Shown piece after piece: positions 19,277-28,202 of a stretch of 64,000 nucleotides of DNA. The notes under the pieces are model-generated. The model had not been told where the DNA came from. It did no database searches and saw only the letters and a list, made by a program, of their open reading frames with translations. The stretch's first letter is position 1. Each line of letters begins with the position of its first letter. The position numbers were made by a program, and so were the translations under genes. The DNA comes from Desertivirga brevis (GTDB taxonomy: Bacteria; Bacteroidota; Bacteroidia; Sphingobacteriales; Sphingobacteriaceae), in NCBI RefSeq assembly GCF_017355835.1, contig NZ_JAFEWF010000012.1, positions 62,001-126,000 on the forward strand, written 5' to 3'.

Positions 19277-20032
19277 ATGAAGAGTTTGAAATCTAATATA
19301 CTAATGACCTTACTGATGGTAATTACCCTTTGTTCATGTAATAAAGAGGTAATGACCTATGAGGATGATCCCCGGGTTTATTTCTTTGAAAGGGCTAATG
19401 ACCTGGTAAAAACACGAATTACATTCAAATCTTATTCTTTCCTTTTGCTACCCTCATCCATAACCCAGGACACGCTTAAGGTGAAGGTGAAAACTATGGG
19501 CCTGCCCTCAAACCGTGACCGTATAGTCAGGGGTGAAGCGATCATGGAAGGAAGTACGGCAGTAGAAGGTACACATTTCCGGTTTATCGACGGACTAGTA
19601 AAAGCGGGGCAAACCGAAGGAACATTAAATGTACTGTTGCTACGCACTGCCGATATCAAGAATAAAAGTTTAACGCTCAATCTACGTATCGCCGAAACAG
19701 CTGATTTCAAGCCGGGAATTGTTGAGGATAATTATTTCACAGTAAGCTGGAGTGATAACCTGGTGAAGCCATCGAACTGGGATGGATTTATCGGCTTAAG
19801 CTCCTATTTCGGTACCTATAGCAATGTTAAATACAGGTTCATAATAGATGTATTAGGGATTGCGAATTTTACGCTTCAGCAAAGTGCACGGGTACCCCTG
19901 CAACCTGGCGAGTATTCAGCTTCTATGATGCTTGATCTAAAATTCAGAATGAAAGCTGCTCTGGCAAACTATAATGCATCAAATTCACCGCTCACTGATG
20001 AAAATGGGGTAGCAGTAACTTTTCCAAATTAA
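19277..20032 (+). CDS. DUF4843 family lipoprotein
   Basis: 251 residues. Signal peptide with lipobox ITLCSC (Cys21), then a start typical of DUF4843 (YEDDPRVYFFERAN) and a beta-rich body with EGSTAVEGTHFRF. Members of this family of unknown biochemical role regularly follow a SusC/SusD pair that is preceded by sigma/FecR genes, as here, and are presumed surface-exposed accessory ligand-binding lipoproteins. It is 20 bases downstream of susD and 26 bases upstream of the PKD-like gene, in the same operon. The function is not known. Confidence 0.85.
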   Translation: MKSLKSNILMTLLMVITLCSCNKEVMTYEDDPRVYFFERANDLVKTRITFKSYSFLLLPSSITQDTLKVKVKTMGLPSNRDRIVRGEAIMEGSTAVEGTHFRFIDGLVKAGQTEGTLNVLLLRTADIKNKSLTLNLRIAETADFKPGIVEDNYFTVSWSDNLVKPSNWDGFIGLSSYFGTYSNVKYRFIIDVLGIANFTLQQSARVPLQPGEYSASMMLDLKFRMKAALANYNASNSPLTDENGVAVTFPN

Positions 20033-20058
20033 TAAAACAGATCCTAATAACTATTTTC

Positions 20059-21597
20059 ATGAAGAAGATTTCAGAATATATATTTCCAATACTGTTTTTG
20101 TTGGTTTCAGGTTTCACCGCCTGTAAAAAGGATTTAGGTAACTATGATTACAGCACCAATCCACTGCCAGCAATTGATACTACAGGAATTGGCTACGTCT
20201 ATACCATCGAGCGGTATGATAGTTTATTCATTGCCCCCAAGGTGTCATATGCGGGCATGGATACAACAAGACTTAAGTACAACTGGGTGATCTATAAGGT
20301 TATTACGGGTTCCACGTCTGAGGTGCAGACAAGAAAGCTTATAGCATCTCAAAAGGAACTCAGGGTTCAGATAGCTGAAGCCGTAGGAAATTACAAAGTT
20401 GAACTGGTGGTAACTGACTCGGTTAATAAATTGGTGTCTAACATCAGGTTTGATTTAACAGTAGCATCAGGTATAGAATATGGCTGGATGGTACTACATA
20501 CCTTCAATGGCGAAAGCGACCTGGATTTTGTGGTATCAAGAGCAGCTATGCCAGTGGCAACACAAGAAAAACACCTCCGTAATATTTATTCGCAGTCGAC
20601 AGGAAAGAAACTTCCGGGCGAAGGTCGTTTCATTGCCCAATCGCGTCGTACTACTTTTTCGGCACCTATTCAGAACTGGCTCACCATTGGCTCGCCAACT
20701 CAGCTTTCGCGTATTCACGGTAATGATTTTTCTTTAATGCGCGAGAATACCAGCCTGTTCCAACGTCCGGGCGAAGTAATAAATCCCCAGGCATTCCTTA
20801 TGAGCTCTACTAATTCTAATGAAGTGCTTATCAATAATAATAAACTGTATTTCAGCTCTTCTCCTGATCCGCTTGGCGCTTTGTTTCCCGGAGCCCTTAT
20901 AGGGGACTATTCACTTGCCCCCTACATTGCTGATGCCTCATCTTCAAGTATAATTGCCGCAGTATATGACGAGAAATACCAGCGTTTTTTGCATCCGGTT
21001 AACGGAACTGCCTCTATTGCAACATTCCGCGAGCCAGCTAATCCAGCTCAGCCCTTTAACTTGAATAATGTTGGTAAATCGATGATCGGAATGGACCGAG
21101 GTTTCCAAAACCAGACGCTGAACTTTTTGAAAGATCCTACAGGGAACGGTCGATGGTTATACATCACCAATTTTAACAAAACGGATGACGGACTAATGGC
21201 TGTCTCTAAAATAGATATGACTTCTTTGCCTGAAATAGCCGCTGCCAGGTATTTCCAGTCGAGCGAGTTTGGCTATGCTTCATTTTACGCCACAGAGCGT
21301 AGTGTTTACTTGTACGACTACCTGGGAAGCAATACCGCTTCCAGAGTTCTGAATTATTCAGCTCAGGAGACAATTACCAGCATGAAGATCTTTAAACCGC
21401 GGCCAACATTCAATCTTACAACAACTGATGGGCGCTTTCTTTATGTGGCTACATGGGATGGTACGATTGGCCGCTTGTATGAATACTCCATCAATCCAAC
21501 CAGCGGGCAAGTTACAACAACTCCAACACATACTTATACCATCCAGGGGAAAGTAGTAGACATGTGTCCGAAGGCAAGAGGGGCAGGAATTATTTAA
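20059..21597 (+). CDS. PKD-like family surface lipoprotein
   Basis: 512 residues. Lipobox GFTACKKD (Cys at about 22) followed by LGNYDYSTNPLPAI, the usual beginning of PKD-like lipoproteins that accompany DUF4843. The N-terminal third contains a PKD/Ig-like sandwich (LKYNWVIYK, VGNYKVELVVTDSVNKLVSN). The rest is a beta-rich region with repeated strands (WLYITNFNK, VYLYDYLGSNTASRV, FLYVATWDGTIGRLYEYSI) that looks like a propeller. The predicted place is the outer face of the outer membrane beside SusC/SusD. A ligand-binding or assembly role is inferred from position only. Confidence 0.8.
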   Translation: MKKISEYIFPILFLLVSGFTACKKDLGNYDYSTNPLPAIDTTGIGYVYTIERYDSLFIAPKVSYAGMDTTRLKYNWVIYKVITGSTSEVQTRKLIASQKELRVQIAEAVGNYKVELVVTDSVNKLVSNIRFDLTVASGIEYGWMVLHTFNGESDLDFVVSRAAMPVATQEKHLRNIYSQSTGKKLPGEGRFIAQSRRTTFSAPIQNWLTIGSPTQLSRIHGNDFSLMRENTSLFQRPGEVINPQAFLMSSTNSNEVLINNNKLYFSSSPDPLGALFPGALIGDYSLAPYIADASSSSIIAAVYDEKYQRFLHPVNGTASIATFREPANPAQPFNLNNVGKSMIGMDRGFQNQTLNFLKDPTGNGRWLYITNFNKTDDGLMAVSKIDMTSLPEIAAARYFQSSEFGYASFYATERSVYLYDYLGSNTASRVLNYSAQETITSMKIFKPRPTFNLTTTDGRFLYVATWDGTIGRLYEYSINPTSGQVTTTPTHTYTIQGKVVDMCPKARGAGII

Positions 21598-21607
21598 AAT
21601 TATAGAA

Positions 21608-22837
21608 ATGAAATTTAAACTTCCAGCAGGAGCATTTTGGCTCCTGTTCTTCTCTTTTCTTGCGTGTAAGGATGTAAACGGGCAGAATAAAAAACCGTTT
21701 CTTGTAGAACCGTCGCAGTTAAAAGCGGGTGAAAAGGTTCTTATCAAATATGACCCGGAGGAAAGTGTGTTGAAGGGAAAGGACCAGATAAAAGGGGTGA
21801 TATACTTATTCAGGGATTTCAAGTGGATCGCCGATGACTTGATGATGGAGAGAAAAGGCCAACTATGGGAAGCCTCTTACTTGCTTCCTGAAGATGCAGC
21901 ACTAATGACCTGCAAGTTTAGCTCAGGTGATCTTATCGACCAGGGTGGGAAGGCTACTTACACGTGGTTTATCGGAAAGAAAGATCCCTCTAAAGGTCCT
22001 GTTCCAGGCTCTTATATCGGTTGGGCCTTGTTAAGGAATAAGGTGATCCGTGATGGGAAGCCGTCCTTCCTTTCTCCTGAAAGCTTTATTGGTAATGATG
22101 TGGTAGTATGGTGGTTCAATCAGGAACTTCAGTATTCACCGGTAAGCCGCAGACCTATGTTTCCATTGGTGATGGAATTTCTACAAGCCACAGATACACT
22201 ACGTGCTCAAAGAGCCGCTCCTCGCGAAGTTGCTGCTTTGCTGTCTATACATGATCTCAAAGAAGAGGAGCTGCTAGCCATTGTAAAAGTATCCCGTGAA
22301 GTATTAAAAAAAACCGCATCGGCCGATTCTCTTGAACAGGTGATCCTGCAACGCTTTCCACAAGGTCAGTTAGCCTGCGATAAGCAGCTCGAAGCTATTT
22401 ATAGAGAACCCGATATGCAGAGGCGCCTTGAGATGTGGGAGGAATGTAAGACAAGGTTTCCAGGGGAGCGGTTAAAATACGGACGGTCAGTAGTGATGAA
22501 TGACATCTATCCCGGTCTGCTGAAGAAGATAATTAGAAGTCGACTTGACCAGGAAGGTGCGGTAGCGGATTTATCATCGGATGTGGAAGTAGCTCCATAC
22601 TACATCTTAAAAGATCTCCTTACTCTTCTGCAAAAAGAAGGAAAGGGCAGGGGGAAAAAAGTTAGCAAGATGCTATTGCCTTTAGTTCAACAGGTCAATT
22701 CAGAAGTGGAAAAAGCATCAGAAGACAGGAGTATACCTGAAAGTCAGCTTTTCTCTCCCTCCGAGTGGAAGGCGGGGGTTCTTAAAAATGAACCTGCGGT
22801 TTACCATGTTAATCATACAAAAGAATCACAATATTAA
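21608..22837 (+). CDS. Exported protein of unknown function, operon-linked to TlpA
   Basis: 409 residues with a hydrophobic export signal; cleavage after VNGQ or lipidation at FLACKD are both possible. An N-terminal beta-rich domain (about 30-145; VEPSQLKAGEKVLIKYDPEES, WEASYLLPEDAALMTCKFSS, YTWFIGK) resembles the domain found before thioredoxin modules in some Bacteroidota TlpA-like proteins. The remainder is helical and charged (about 185-395), with no thioredoxin CxxC. It may be a stand-alone or split partner of the next gene product (inference). I do not recognise a catalytic motif. Confidence 0.7.
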   Translation: MKFKLPAGAFWLLFFSFLACKDVNGQNKKPFLVEPSQLKAGEKVLIKYDPEESVLKGKDQIKGVIYLFRDFKWIADDLMMERKGQLWEASYLLPEDAALMTCKFSSGDLIDQGGKATYTWFIGKKDPSKGPVPGSYIGWALLRNKVIRDGKPSFLSPESFIGNDVVVWWFNQELQYSPVSRRPMFPLVMEFLQATDTLRAQRAAPREVAALLSIHDLKEEELLAIVKVSREVLKKTASADSLEQVILQRFPQGQLACDKQLEAIYREPDMQRRLEMWEECKTRFPGERLKYGRSVVMNDIYPGLLKKIIRSRLDQEGAVADLSSDVEVAPYYILKDLLTLLQKEGKGRGKKVSKMLLPLVQQVNSEVEKASEDRSIPESQLFSPSEWKAGVLKNEPAVYHVNHTKESQY

Positions 22838-22886
22838 TAGAAAATAATAATCTCAACAGTTAAAAACACATACCAAACTTTTTAAA

Positions 22887-24170
22887 ATGAAACTTTTTAG
22901 ATCTCTACCCTTGGCCGCTATGCTACTTACCGCTGGAATTGGCAAAGCTCAAAATAGCAATGAAAAGCTAAGAGAATTTAAGGTAATTGCGAAAACGCGC
23001 AATGCCGACAGTGTATTAATGCTTACTACAGAATTTATTGATAAATACCCGTATACAAAAACAGATACGGCATTTGATAAAAGAAACTGGATAGACTACT
23101 CCCGTATGTATCAAACCGTAGGTATATTAACTTCGGTAAAAAAGGATTTTTCAACCTACAAAAAATATGTGGCAACCGCTCCTTTCAATTCACTTTCTAC
23201 AATTTTTTATAAGGCTGTAGAAATCCCATATGACCATCAGAAAAGCAGTACTGCTGAGGAGGTCCTACCCTGGGCCAAGTTGGTAATGGAGCGCATTGAA
23301 AATTTTAAGGATGGCAAACCGGCGGAGAACCCTTACCTAAGCTCGGATGATTGGGATAAGATGTTCTCAAACGTGTATGCAAGTTCTTCCGCATTGTATG
23401 CAGACATCCTTCTGCATGTGAAGCAATACAAAGAAGGCCTTTATTATGCAGAGATTGCTCAGCAAAGGGCACAATTCAAGAAGGCTCCTTTGAACGAGGT
23501 ATACAGCCTTCTGTTGAAAGAAACAGGGAATACTGCAAAGTTGAAGGAAACCCTTGTGAAAAGTATGCAGCAAAATCAGGCATCACCTGCCGTAATAGCA
23601 CTACTGAAAGAACAATACGTTCAGGAGAATAAGACAGGCGATGGGTTTGAAGCCTATATCAGTAATTTGAAAGATAATACGCTTACAGGCAAGCTTGAGG
23701 CAAAGGTGAAAAAATCAATGATAAACCAGGAATTGCCCGAGTTTAAAGCATTAAGCAATGCAGGAGAAATGGTTAGCCTTAAAGCTCAAAAAGGGAAGGT
23801 TGTAGTACTAGATTTTTTTGCTTCCTGGTGTGCTCCTTGTAAAGAAGCATTTCCTGGAATGGACATGGTAAGGCAAAAGTATTTGAATGATAAGAATGTG
23901 GTGTTTTACTTTGTTGATACTCAGGAGCGAAGGACGGATTACAAAGAGTACGTTGCCAAGTATCTGAAAGAGCACAATTTCGACTTCACCGTATTGTTTG
24001 ATGCGGATGCCAAGCTTGCTAAAAGTTTCGGAGTGGGGGCCATTCCTCACAAAATGGTAATAGACCCGAATGGTAAGCTTCGCTTCTCGGAGGTGGGTTA
24101 CATGGGAAGTCCTTCTGAGCTTTCCGATGAAATAAGTATGATGATAGAACTTTCCCGTAAATCAAAATAA
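22887..24170 (+). CDS. TlpA-like thioredoxin-fold periplasmic oxidoreductase
   Basis: 427 residues. Sec signal peptide ending GIGKAQ (about residue 21), a helical N-terminal region (about 25-280) and a C-terminal thioredoxin/AhpC-TSA-like domain (about 290-420) with VVVLDFFASWCAPCKEAFPG (active-site Cys315 and Cys318) and the cis-Pro loop GVGAIPHKMVID. TlpA/ResA-type proteins reduce disulfides outside the cytoplasm. The long N-terminal helical domain is common in Bacteroidota SusCD-linked versions. It is 49 bases after the previous gene and 13 before the hydrolase gene. In this operon it could reduce disulfides of an imported peptide or of the SusCD partners; that is inference. Confidence 0.92.
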   Translation: MKLFRSLPLAAMLLTAGIGKAQNSNEKLREFKVIAKTRNADSVLMLTTEFIDKYPYTKTDTAFDKRNWIDYSRMYQTVGILTSVKKDFSTYKKYVATAPFNSLSTIFYKAVEIPYDHQKSSTAEEVLPWAKLVMERIENFKDGKPAENPYLSSDDWDKMFSNVYASSSALYADILLHVKQYKEGLYYAEIAQQRAQFKKAPLNEVYSLLLKETGNTAKLKETLVKSMQQNQASPAVIALLKEQYVQENKTGDGFEAYISNLKDNTLTGKLEAKVKKSMINQELPEFKALSNAGEMVSLKAQKGKVVVLDFFASWCAPCKEAFPGMDMVRQKYLNDKNVVFYFVDTQERRTDYKEYVAKYLKEHNFDFTVLFDADAKLAKSFGVGAIPHKMVIDPNGKLRFSEVGYMGSPSELSDEISMMIELSRKSK

Positions 24171-24183
24171 CGCCCGGATAGTC

Positions 24184-26157
24184 ATGTTAATTAAAAGAGC
24201 TTTGGTAGTGCTGATACTGCCGCTAATCGTTCATTGTTCTGCTTTGGCGGGGGTGAACAGAGCAGATAGTGTTATTTTCGAGGGTGGGTCTCCAGGAATT
24301 AAGCTGGGTGGAACCTTGAGCTTTCCTAAGCAGGGAGATAAATTTCCGGTAGCTGTGATCCTGTCCGGTACAGGAAAGCAGGATCGTGATGGTACCATGG
24401 CAGGTCATAAGCTATTCCTTGCCCTAGCCAATCATCTTAATGAGAATGGCTATGCAGTGCTGAGGATGGACGATCGTGGTGTGGGCAAGAGTACCGGAGT
24501 TTATGAAGATGCAACCACCCTCGATTTTGCAAATGATGCATTGGCAGCTGTTCAATTCTTAAAAGGTCGCAAAGAAATTGATCCGGGCCGTATGGGCTTT
24601 ATAGGTCATAGTGAAGGAGGGGCAGTGATGAGTATAGCCGCCTCTAAATCTAGCGACATTGCATTCATGATTAGCCTTGCCGGCCTTGCAACCAATGGTT
24701 ATGACTCGAATGTAAAGCAGAACTTGGACCTGATTGAAGCAGCTGCCATACCCGAATACGATAAAAAGCGCCATCGCGAGATTATCAGGCTCATGTTCGA
24801 TACTGTGTTAAAGAACGTCAACTCACCTGTACTCGACACCATCATGCGTTCTACCTTCAAAACCTGGTCTCAAAAAGACCAGGAGTATTTTAAGACACTA
24901 AACGTTGAATTTGACCATTTCCGGTTTCCAATAGAAAGCTATATCAGGACAGCAACGGGGCCATGGTACCGCTATTTTATGCAGTACAACCCCGAACCCT
25001 TTATGAAAGGGCTTAAGATGCCTGTTCTGGCTATAAATGGGGATAAAGACCTCTTTGTTTCGGGCAAGGAGAATCTGAATAATTGGAAAAAGTACCTGCA
25101 GGAAGGGGGCAACAGGAATGTGACGACACTATTGTTGCCAGGGGTAAACCATCTGTTGCAGCGATGTAAAACCTGTACTCCACAGGAGTACTCGAGTTTG
25201 GAGAACATCGATCCCACCATCCTTCAAACTATTACAAATTGGTTGAGGGAGAATGTTAAACAACCTTTGCAGAAGGATAAAAAAGCTTTAGTTCCCCGGG
25301 CTTACTTCCCCGAGGAGATGAAAGTGCCATTTAAAATAAGGAAAGACGTGATCTATGTAGCGGCAAATCTCAATAAAAAGGAGGGGTATTTCTTGTTCGA
25401 CAGTGGTTGCCCGGTGATCATGTTAAATAAAAAATTCGTAGGGGAATCTGCTGATGCTGAGAAAATAAACGGCTTTAGTGGAATAAATGGTGGCTTTGGA
25501 GAGGTTCGTCTTGCTAAAGTTGATTCACTGAAATGGGGCAAAATTCTTTTAATGGATTTTCAAACCCCTGCTACCCAAATGGAAGAGGACCCGGAAATGA
25601 GCTCGATAAATGTTTTTGGTTTACTAGGACTTGAGGCTTTTAAGAATTATGAAGTTACCTTCGATTACGATGCTTTGGAAATGACTTTCAGGAAAGTGGA
25701 CAAGTTGGGTAATTATGTATTGCAGCCTAAGCTGGAGACTAAACCTCTTCATCAGGCTGCAGTAACTATGCAAAGACATATTCCTATTCTTACCTTAAAT
25801 ATCAATAACAAGGATTACCGTTTTGGAATTGATTGCGGGGCTGCTATAAATATTATCTATCCTCAGTATTACGATGAATTGAAGACTCTGTTCCACGCAG
25901 TAGATACATTGAAGATTAATGGTAGTGCCAGGAATAAACTCGTAGCAGGATTCATTAAAGAAGCATCTTGCGGTCCGGTTAAATTTAGAGAGCTTTATAC
26001 TGGTTTCGCCGAATCGCATTTGCAGAACAATGGTGAAGGCGCATTAAAAATTGATGGCCTGCTGGGAACCCCTTTCCTTGTGAATTATATAACAAGTATA
26101 AACTTCCGAAGGGGCGTAGTTAGCTTTTATCCTCGCAGAAATCAAGAGAAGGGTTAG
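24184..26157 (+). CDS. Exported alpha/beta-hydrolase fused to two retropepsin-like modules
   Basis: 657 residues after a Sec signal (about 1-23). Residues about 30-360 are an alpha/beta-hydrolase of the dienelactone-hydrolase/S9-like kind: MDDRGVGKSTG, nucleophile elbow GHSEGG (Ser143), acid INGDKD (Asp289) and GVNH (His323). Residues about 380-655 hold two aspartyl-protease-like lobes. The first has FDSG (Asp406) with VFGLLGLEAFKNYEVTFDY; the second has IDCG (Asp550) with DGLLGTPFLVNY. Each lobe resembles the retropepsin-like fold of Bacteroidota aspartyl protease family proteins, but the second has D-C-G instead of D-S/T-G. Such a fusion fits cleavage of peptides or esters in the periplasm. 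It is the last gene of the sigma operon; a weak terminator follows at 26255. Confidence 0.9.
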   Translation: MLIKRALVVLILPLIVHCSALAGVNRADSVIFEGGSPGIKLGGTLSFPKQGDKFPVAVILSGTGKQDRDGTMAGHKLFLALANHLNENGYAVLRMDDRGVGKSTGVYEDATTLDFANDALAAVQFLKGRKEIDPGRMGFIGHSEGGAVMSIAASKSSDIAFMISLAGLATNGYDSNVKQNLDLIEAAAIPEYDKKRHREIIRLMFDTVLKNVNSPVLDTIMRSTFKTWSQKDQEYFKTLNVEFDHFRFPIESYIRTATGPWYRYFMQYNPEPFMKGLKMPVLAINGDKDLFVSGKENLNNWKKYLQEGGNRNVTTLLLPGVNHLLQRCKTCTPQEYSSLENIDPTILQTITNWLRENVKQPLQKDKKALVPRAYFPEEMKVPFKIRKDVIYVAANLNKKEGYFLFDSGCPVIMLNKKFVGESADAEKINGFSGINGGFGEVRLAKVDSLKWGKILLMDFQTPATQMEEDPEMSSINVFGLLGLEAFKNYEVTFDYDALEMTFRKVDKLGNYVLQPKLETKPLHQAAVTMQRHIPILTLNINNKDYRFGIDCGAAINIIYPQYYDELKTLFHAVDTLKINGSARNKLVAGFIKEASCGPVKFRELYTGFAESHLQNNGEGALKIDGLLGTPFLVNYITSINFRRGVVSFYPRRNQEKG

Positions 26158-26254
26158 ATTTTAATTAACGGATTGCAGAATAATATATAACAGATATTTA
26201 GATAAATAGCATTATGAAGATACTGCGTGTTATAAGCATCCATCTTAATATGTG

Positions 26255-26285
26255 AAGCTTGGTTCAAATAACCAGGCTTTGTGTA
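26255..26285 (+). terminator. Weak intrinsic terminator at the end of the first sigma operon
   Basis: AAGCTTGGTT (26255-26264) pairs with AACCAGGCTT (26270-26279) with one G-T wobble and a 5-base loop; the following T-rich stretch is interrupted (TTTGTGTATTTTAT). It lies about 100 bases after the hydrolase stop. Confidence 0.6.
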
Positions 26286-26375
26286 TTTTATACTAAAGAA
26301 TATTGAACACATAATTGAAACCTTTATTTATACATTCATAACGTATCCTTAATATTCTCATAGCAGAAGGTAGCC

Positions 26376-26383
26376 TAAATTTG
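26376..26383 (+). promoter_or_regulatory. Candidate -7 element for the second ECF sigma gene
   Basis: TAAATTTG matches the Bacteroidota housekeeping -7 consensus TAnnTTTG exactly. It ends 11 bases before the ATG at 26395, implying a very short leader. I see no good TTTG at the expected -33 distance. Confidence 0.4.
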
Positions 26384-26394
26384 CCCCGGCAAGT

Positions 26395-26955
26395 ATGGAA
26401 ATGCAGAAGGAACTAGTAGAATTACTTCAAAAAGGGGATCACAATGCATTTGAGGAAGTTTACATTCAATGGCATAAGAAGGTCTATTATTATTTTCTAA
26501 AGAAAACCAACGAATCCGAACAAGCAAAAGATCTCACTCAAATGACTTTTGTTAATTTTTGGAAATACCGTGCTTCCATCACTGCTGAATATACTATAGA
26601 AGTCCTGCTCTTTAATAAAGTGAAGTTCGTTTATATCGATTGGCTTAGAAAAAATGCTAACGAAAGAAAACTTGCTTCAGAGCATGAGGCGGATCTTCAC
26701 TACGATAATTCTCTGAGTTCCCCGGATACTTCCTTTGAGCTAAGCCAGAGCATTTTAACGGCAATAAATAGTTTGCCGGAGATGAGAAAGAAGGTGTTCA
26801 AGCTCAAACATCTCGATGGTTACTCCTATAAAGAAATAGCCTCTTCATTAGGGATTTCTCCAAAAACTGTAGACAATCATTTGCTACAGGCAACACGGCA
26901 GATGAAAAGGATCATGAGCAGCTTCTTTACTCTAATAATCCTTCTACTTCAGTAA
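26395..26955 (+). CDS. ECF-family RNA polymerase sigma factor (second)
   Basis: 186 residues. Region 2 lies at about residues 22-90 (SEQAKDLTQMTFVNFWKYR) and region 4 at about 120-175 (SLPEMRKKVFKLKHLDGYS, then YKEIASSLGISPKTVDNHLL). It differs clearly from the sigma at 12551, so each pair should recognise its own promoters. Another Met lies two codons downstream (26401). It is followed 145 bases later by fecR and then susC, the regulator of the phosphoester-type cluster that runs to about 35833. Confidence 0.95.
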   Translation: MEMQKELVELLQKGDHNAFEEVYIQWHKKVYYYFLKKTNESEQAKDLTQMTFVNFWKYRASITAEYTIEVLLFNKVKFVYIDWLRKNANERKLASEHEADLHYDNSLSSPDTSFELSQSILTAINSLPEMRKKVFKLKHLDGYSYKEIASSLGISPKTVDNHLLQATRQMKRIMSSFFTLIILLLQ

Positions 26956-27067
26956 ATTGAATTAAACGATCTATCCAGCCATTCGAGAAACAGGGCATTC
27001 AATAACCAACCTTTCATTCTAAGTTTTCTCACCTCATCCAGGCAAATCTTATTTTTTTTTACCCCGA

Positions 27068-27097
27068 TAGGGAATTTTTTATTTCCAAACGATCTTA
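27068..27097 (+). promoter_or_regulatory. Candidate ECF-sigma promoter for the second fecR
   Basis: TAGGG (27068-27072), a 17-base spacer and CGATCTTA (27090-27097) resemble an ECF-type -35/-10 pair placed directly before fecR. If used, transcription would start at about 27100, which favours the ATG at 27119 over 27101 as start codon. Support comes from the similar arrangement before the other fecR at 13181; the rest is inference. Confidence 0.4.
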
Positions 27098-27100
27098 TGC

Positions 27101-28156
27101 ATGAATAAGTTTAGAAACATGACCGCAGAGGACCTCTTACGTAAATTTTTTTCCAATACCTGTACAAAGGAAGAAGCAGATGCGGCAATGCTTCTACTAA
27201 AGGAGAATCCTGAACTTGTAGATGAGTTCCTAAGTCAGAAAGATTGGGATGATACTGAGGTTGACAAAGAACTTCCTATCGAAATAAGCTCGGAGATGAA
27301 GGAAGGAATATTCAAACAAACCAGGCCATCTCGTACCGTAATTAAAATGTTCCAAAGAATTTCTATAGCTGCCTGTCTGGCCGGATTCCTGTTCTTTGGG
27401 TATAAGTTTCTAAACCTCCCGGGAAGCAGAGAGTTCCAAATCTCCAGGTATGAAAGTAGCAGGATTGAAGTGACTGAAAATACAGGGAATGAAAAACTGG
27501 TGCTGAGGTTAAGCGATGGTTCAGAAGTAAGGTTGTCACCTGGCGGAAAAATCAGGTATGAGAAAGAATTCAAGGGTGATAAAAGAGATGTTTTTCTGGA
27601 GGGTGAGGCCCTTTTTGATGTAGCAAAGGACAAAAGACGGCCTTTTTCTGTCATCTCAAATGGAATAAAAACCACTGCTCTGGGAACTCAATTCTATGTA
27701 TCCAATGTAAATAAGGGGCAACAAAGGATCAGACTGATCGAAGGAAAAGTGGTGATTGATGCAGAACAAAAGATACCTGCAATAAACCGGGTATACTTAG
27801 TTGCAGGGCAGGAATGTCTGCTAAGCATTGGCGACCGGTCGGCTTTGGTTAAGAATACAAATCCTGTTAGTCAAATGAAATCGGCTTCTAGCAGGAGTAC
27901 CAATCCCCAGCCCTTACCAATGGTGAGCCTTAGTTTTGCACAAAGCCCCATAACCAGGGTTCTTCAAAGTCTTAGCCAGCACTATAACACTAAAATCATT
28001 TTCAATGAATCAGACCTTTCAGGTGTCTACTTTACCGGTAGAATACTGGAGAAAGACAGTTTAGAAAGGGCAATAGAGATGGTTTGTGAAATGAACACTC
28101 TAAGGTTTAAAATAGAACCAGAACTGGTGAGGATAGAGAAAGGTAATCCGAAATAA
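27101..28156 (+). CDS. FecR-family anti-sigma factor with C-terminal DUF4974 (second)
   Basis: 351 residues from 27101, or 345 from the Met at 27119. The order is a helical cytoplasmic N-terminus (MTAEDLLRKFFSNTCTKEEA), a transmembrane helix (about residues 86-104, ISIAACLAGFLFFGYKFL), the periplasmic FecR domain (VLRLSDGSEVRLSPGGKIRY, GEALFDVAKDKRRPF, TTALGTQFYVSN) and a DUF4974/STN-like end (VSLSFAQSPITRVLQSLSQH). It sequesters the sigma at 26395. Unlike the first set, the neighbouring SusC has no STN domain, so how this FecR receives its signal is unclear. Confidence 0.95.
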   Translation: MNKFRNMTAEDLLRKFFSNTCTKEEADAAMLLLKENPELVDEFLSQKDWDDTEVDKELPIEISSEMKEGIFKQTRPSRTVIKMFQRISIAACLAGFLFFGYKFLNLPGSREFQISRYESSRIEVTENTGNEKLVLRLSDGSEVRLSPGGKIRYEKEFKGDKRDVFLEGEALFDVAKDKRRPFSVISNGIKTTALGTQFYVSNVNKGQQRIRLIEGKVVIDAEQKIPAINRVYLVAGQECLLSIGDRSALVKNTNPVSQMKSASSRSTNPQPLPMVSLSFAQSPITRVLQSLSQHYNTKIIFNESDLSGVYFTGRILEKDSLERAIEMVCEMNTLRFKIEPELVRIEKGNPK

Positions 28157-28202
28157 AATTTAACACATATAATTTATTCAATCAGCACCAAAACTATTAA
28201 CA

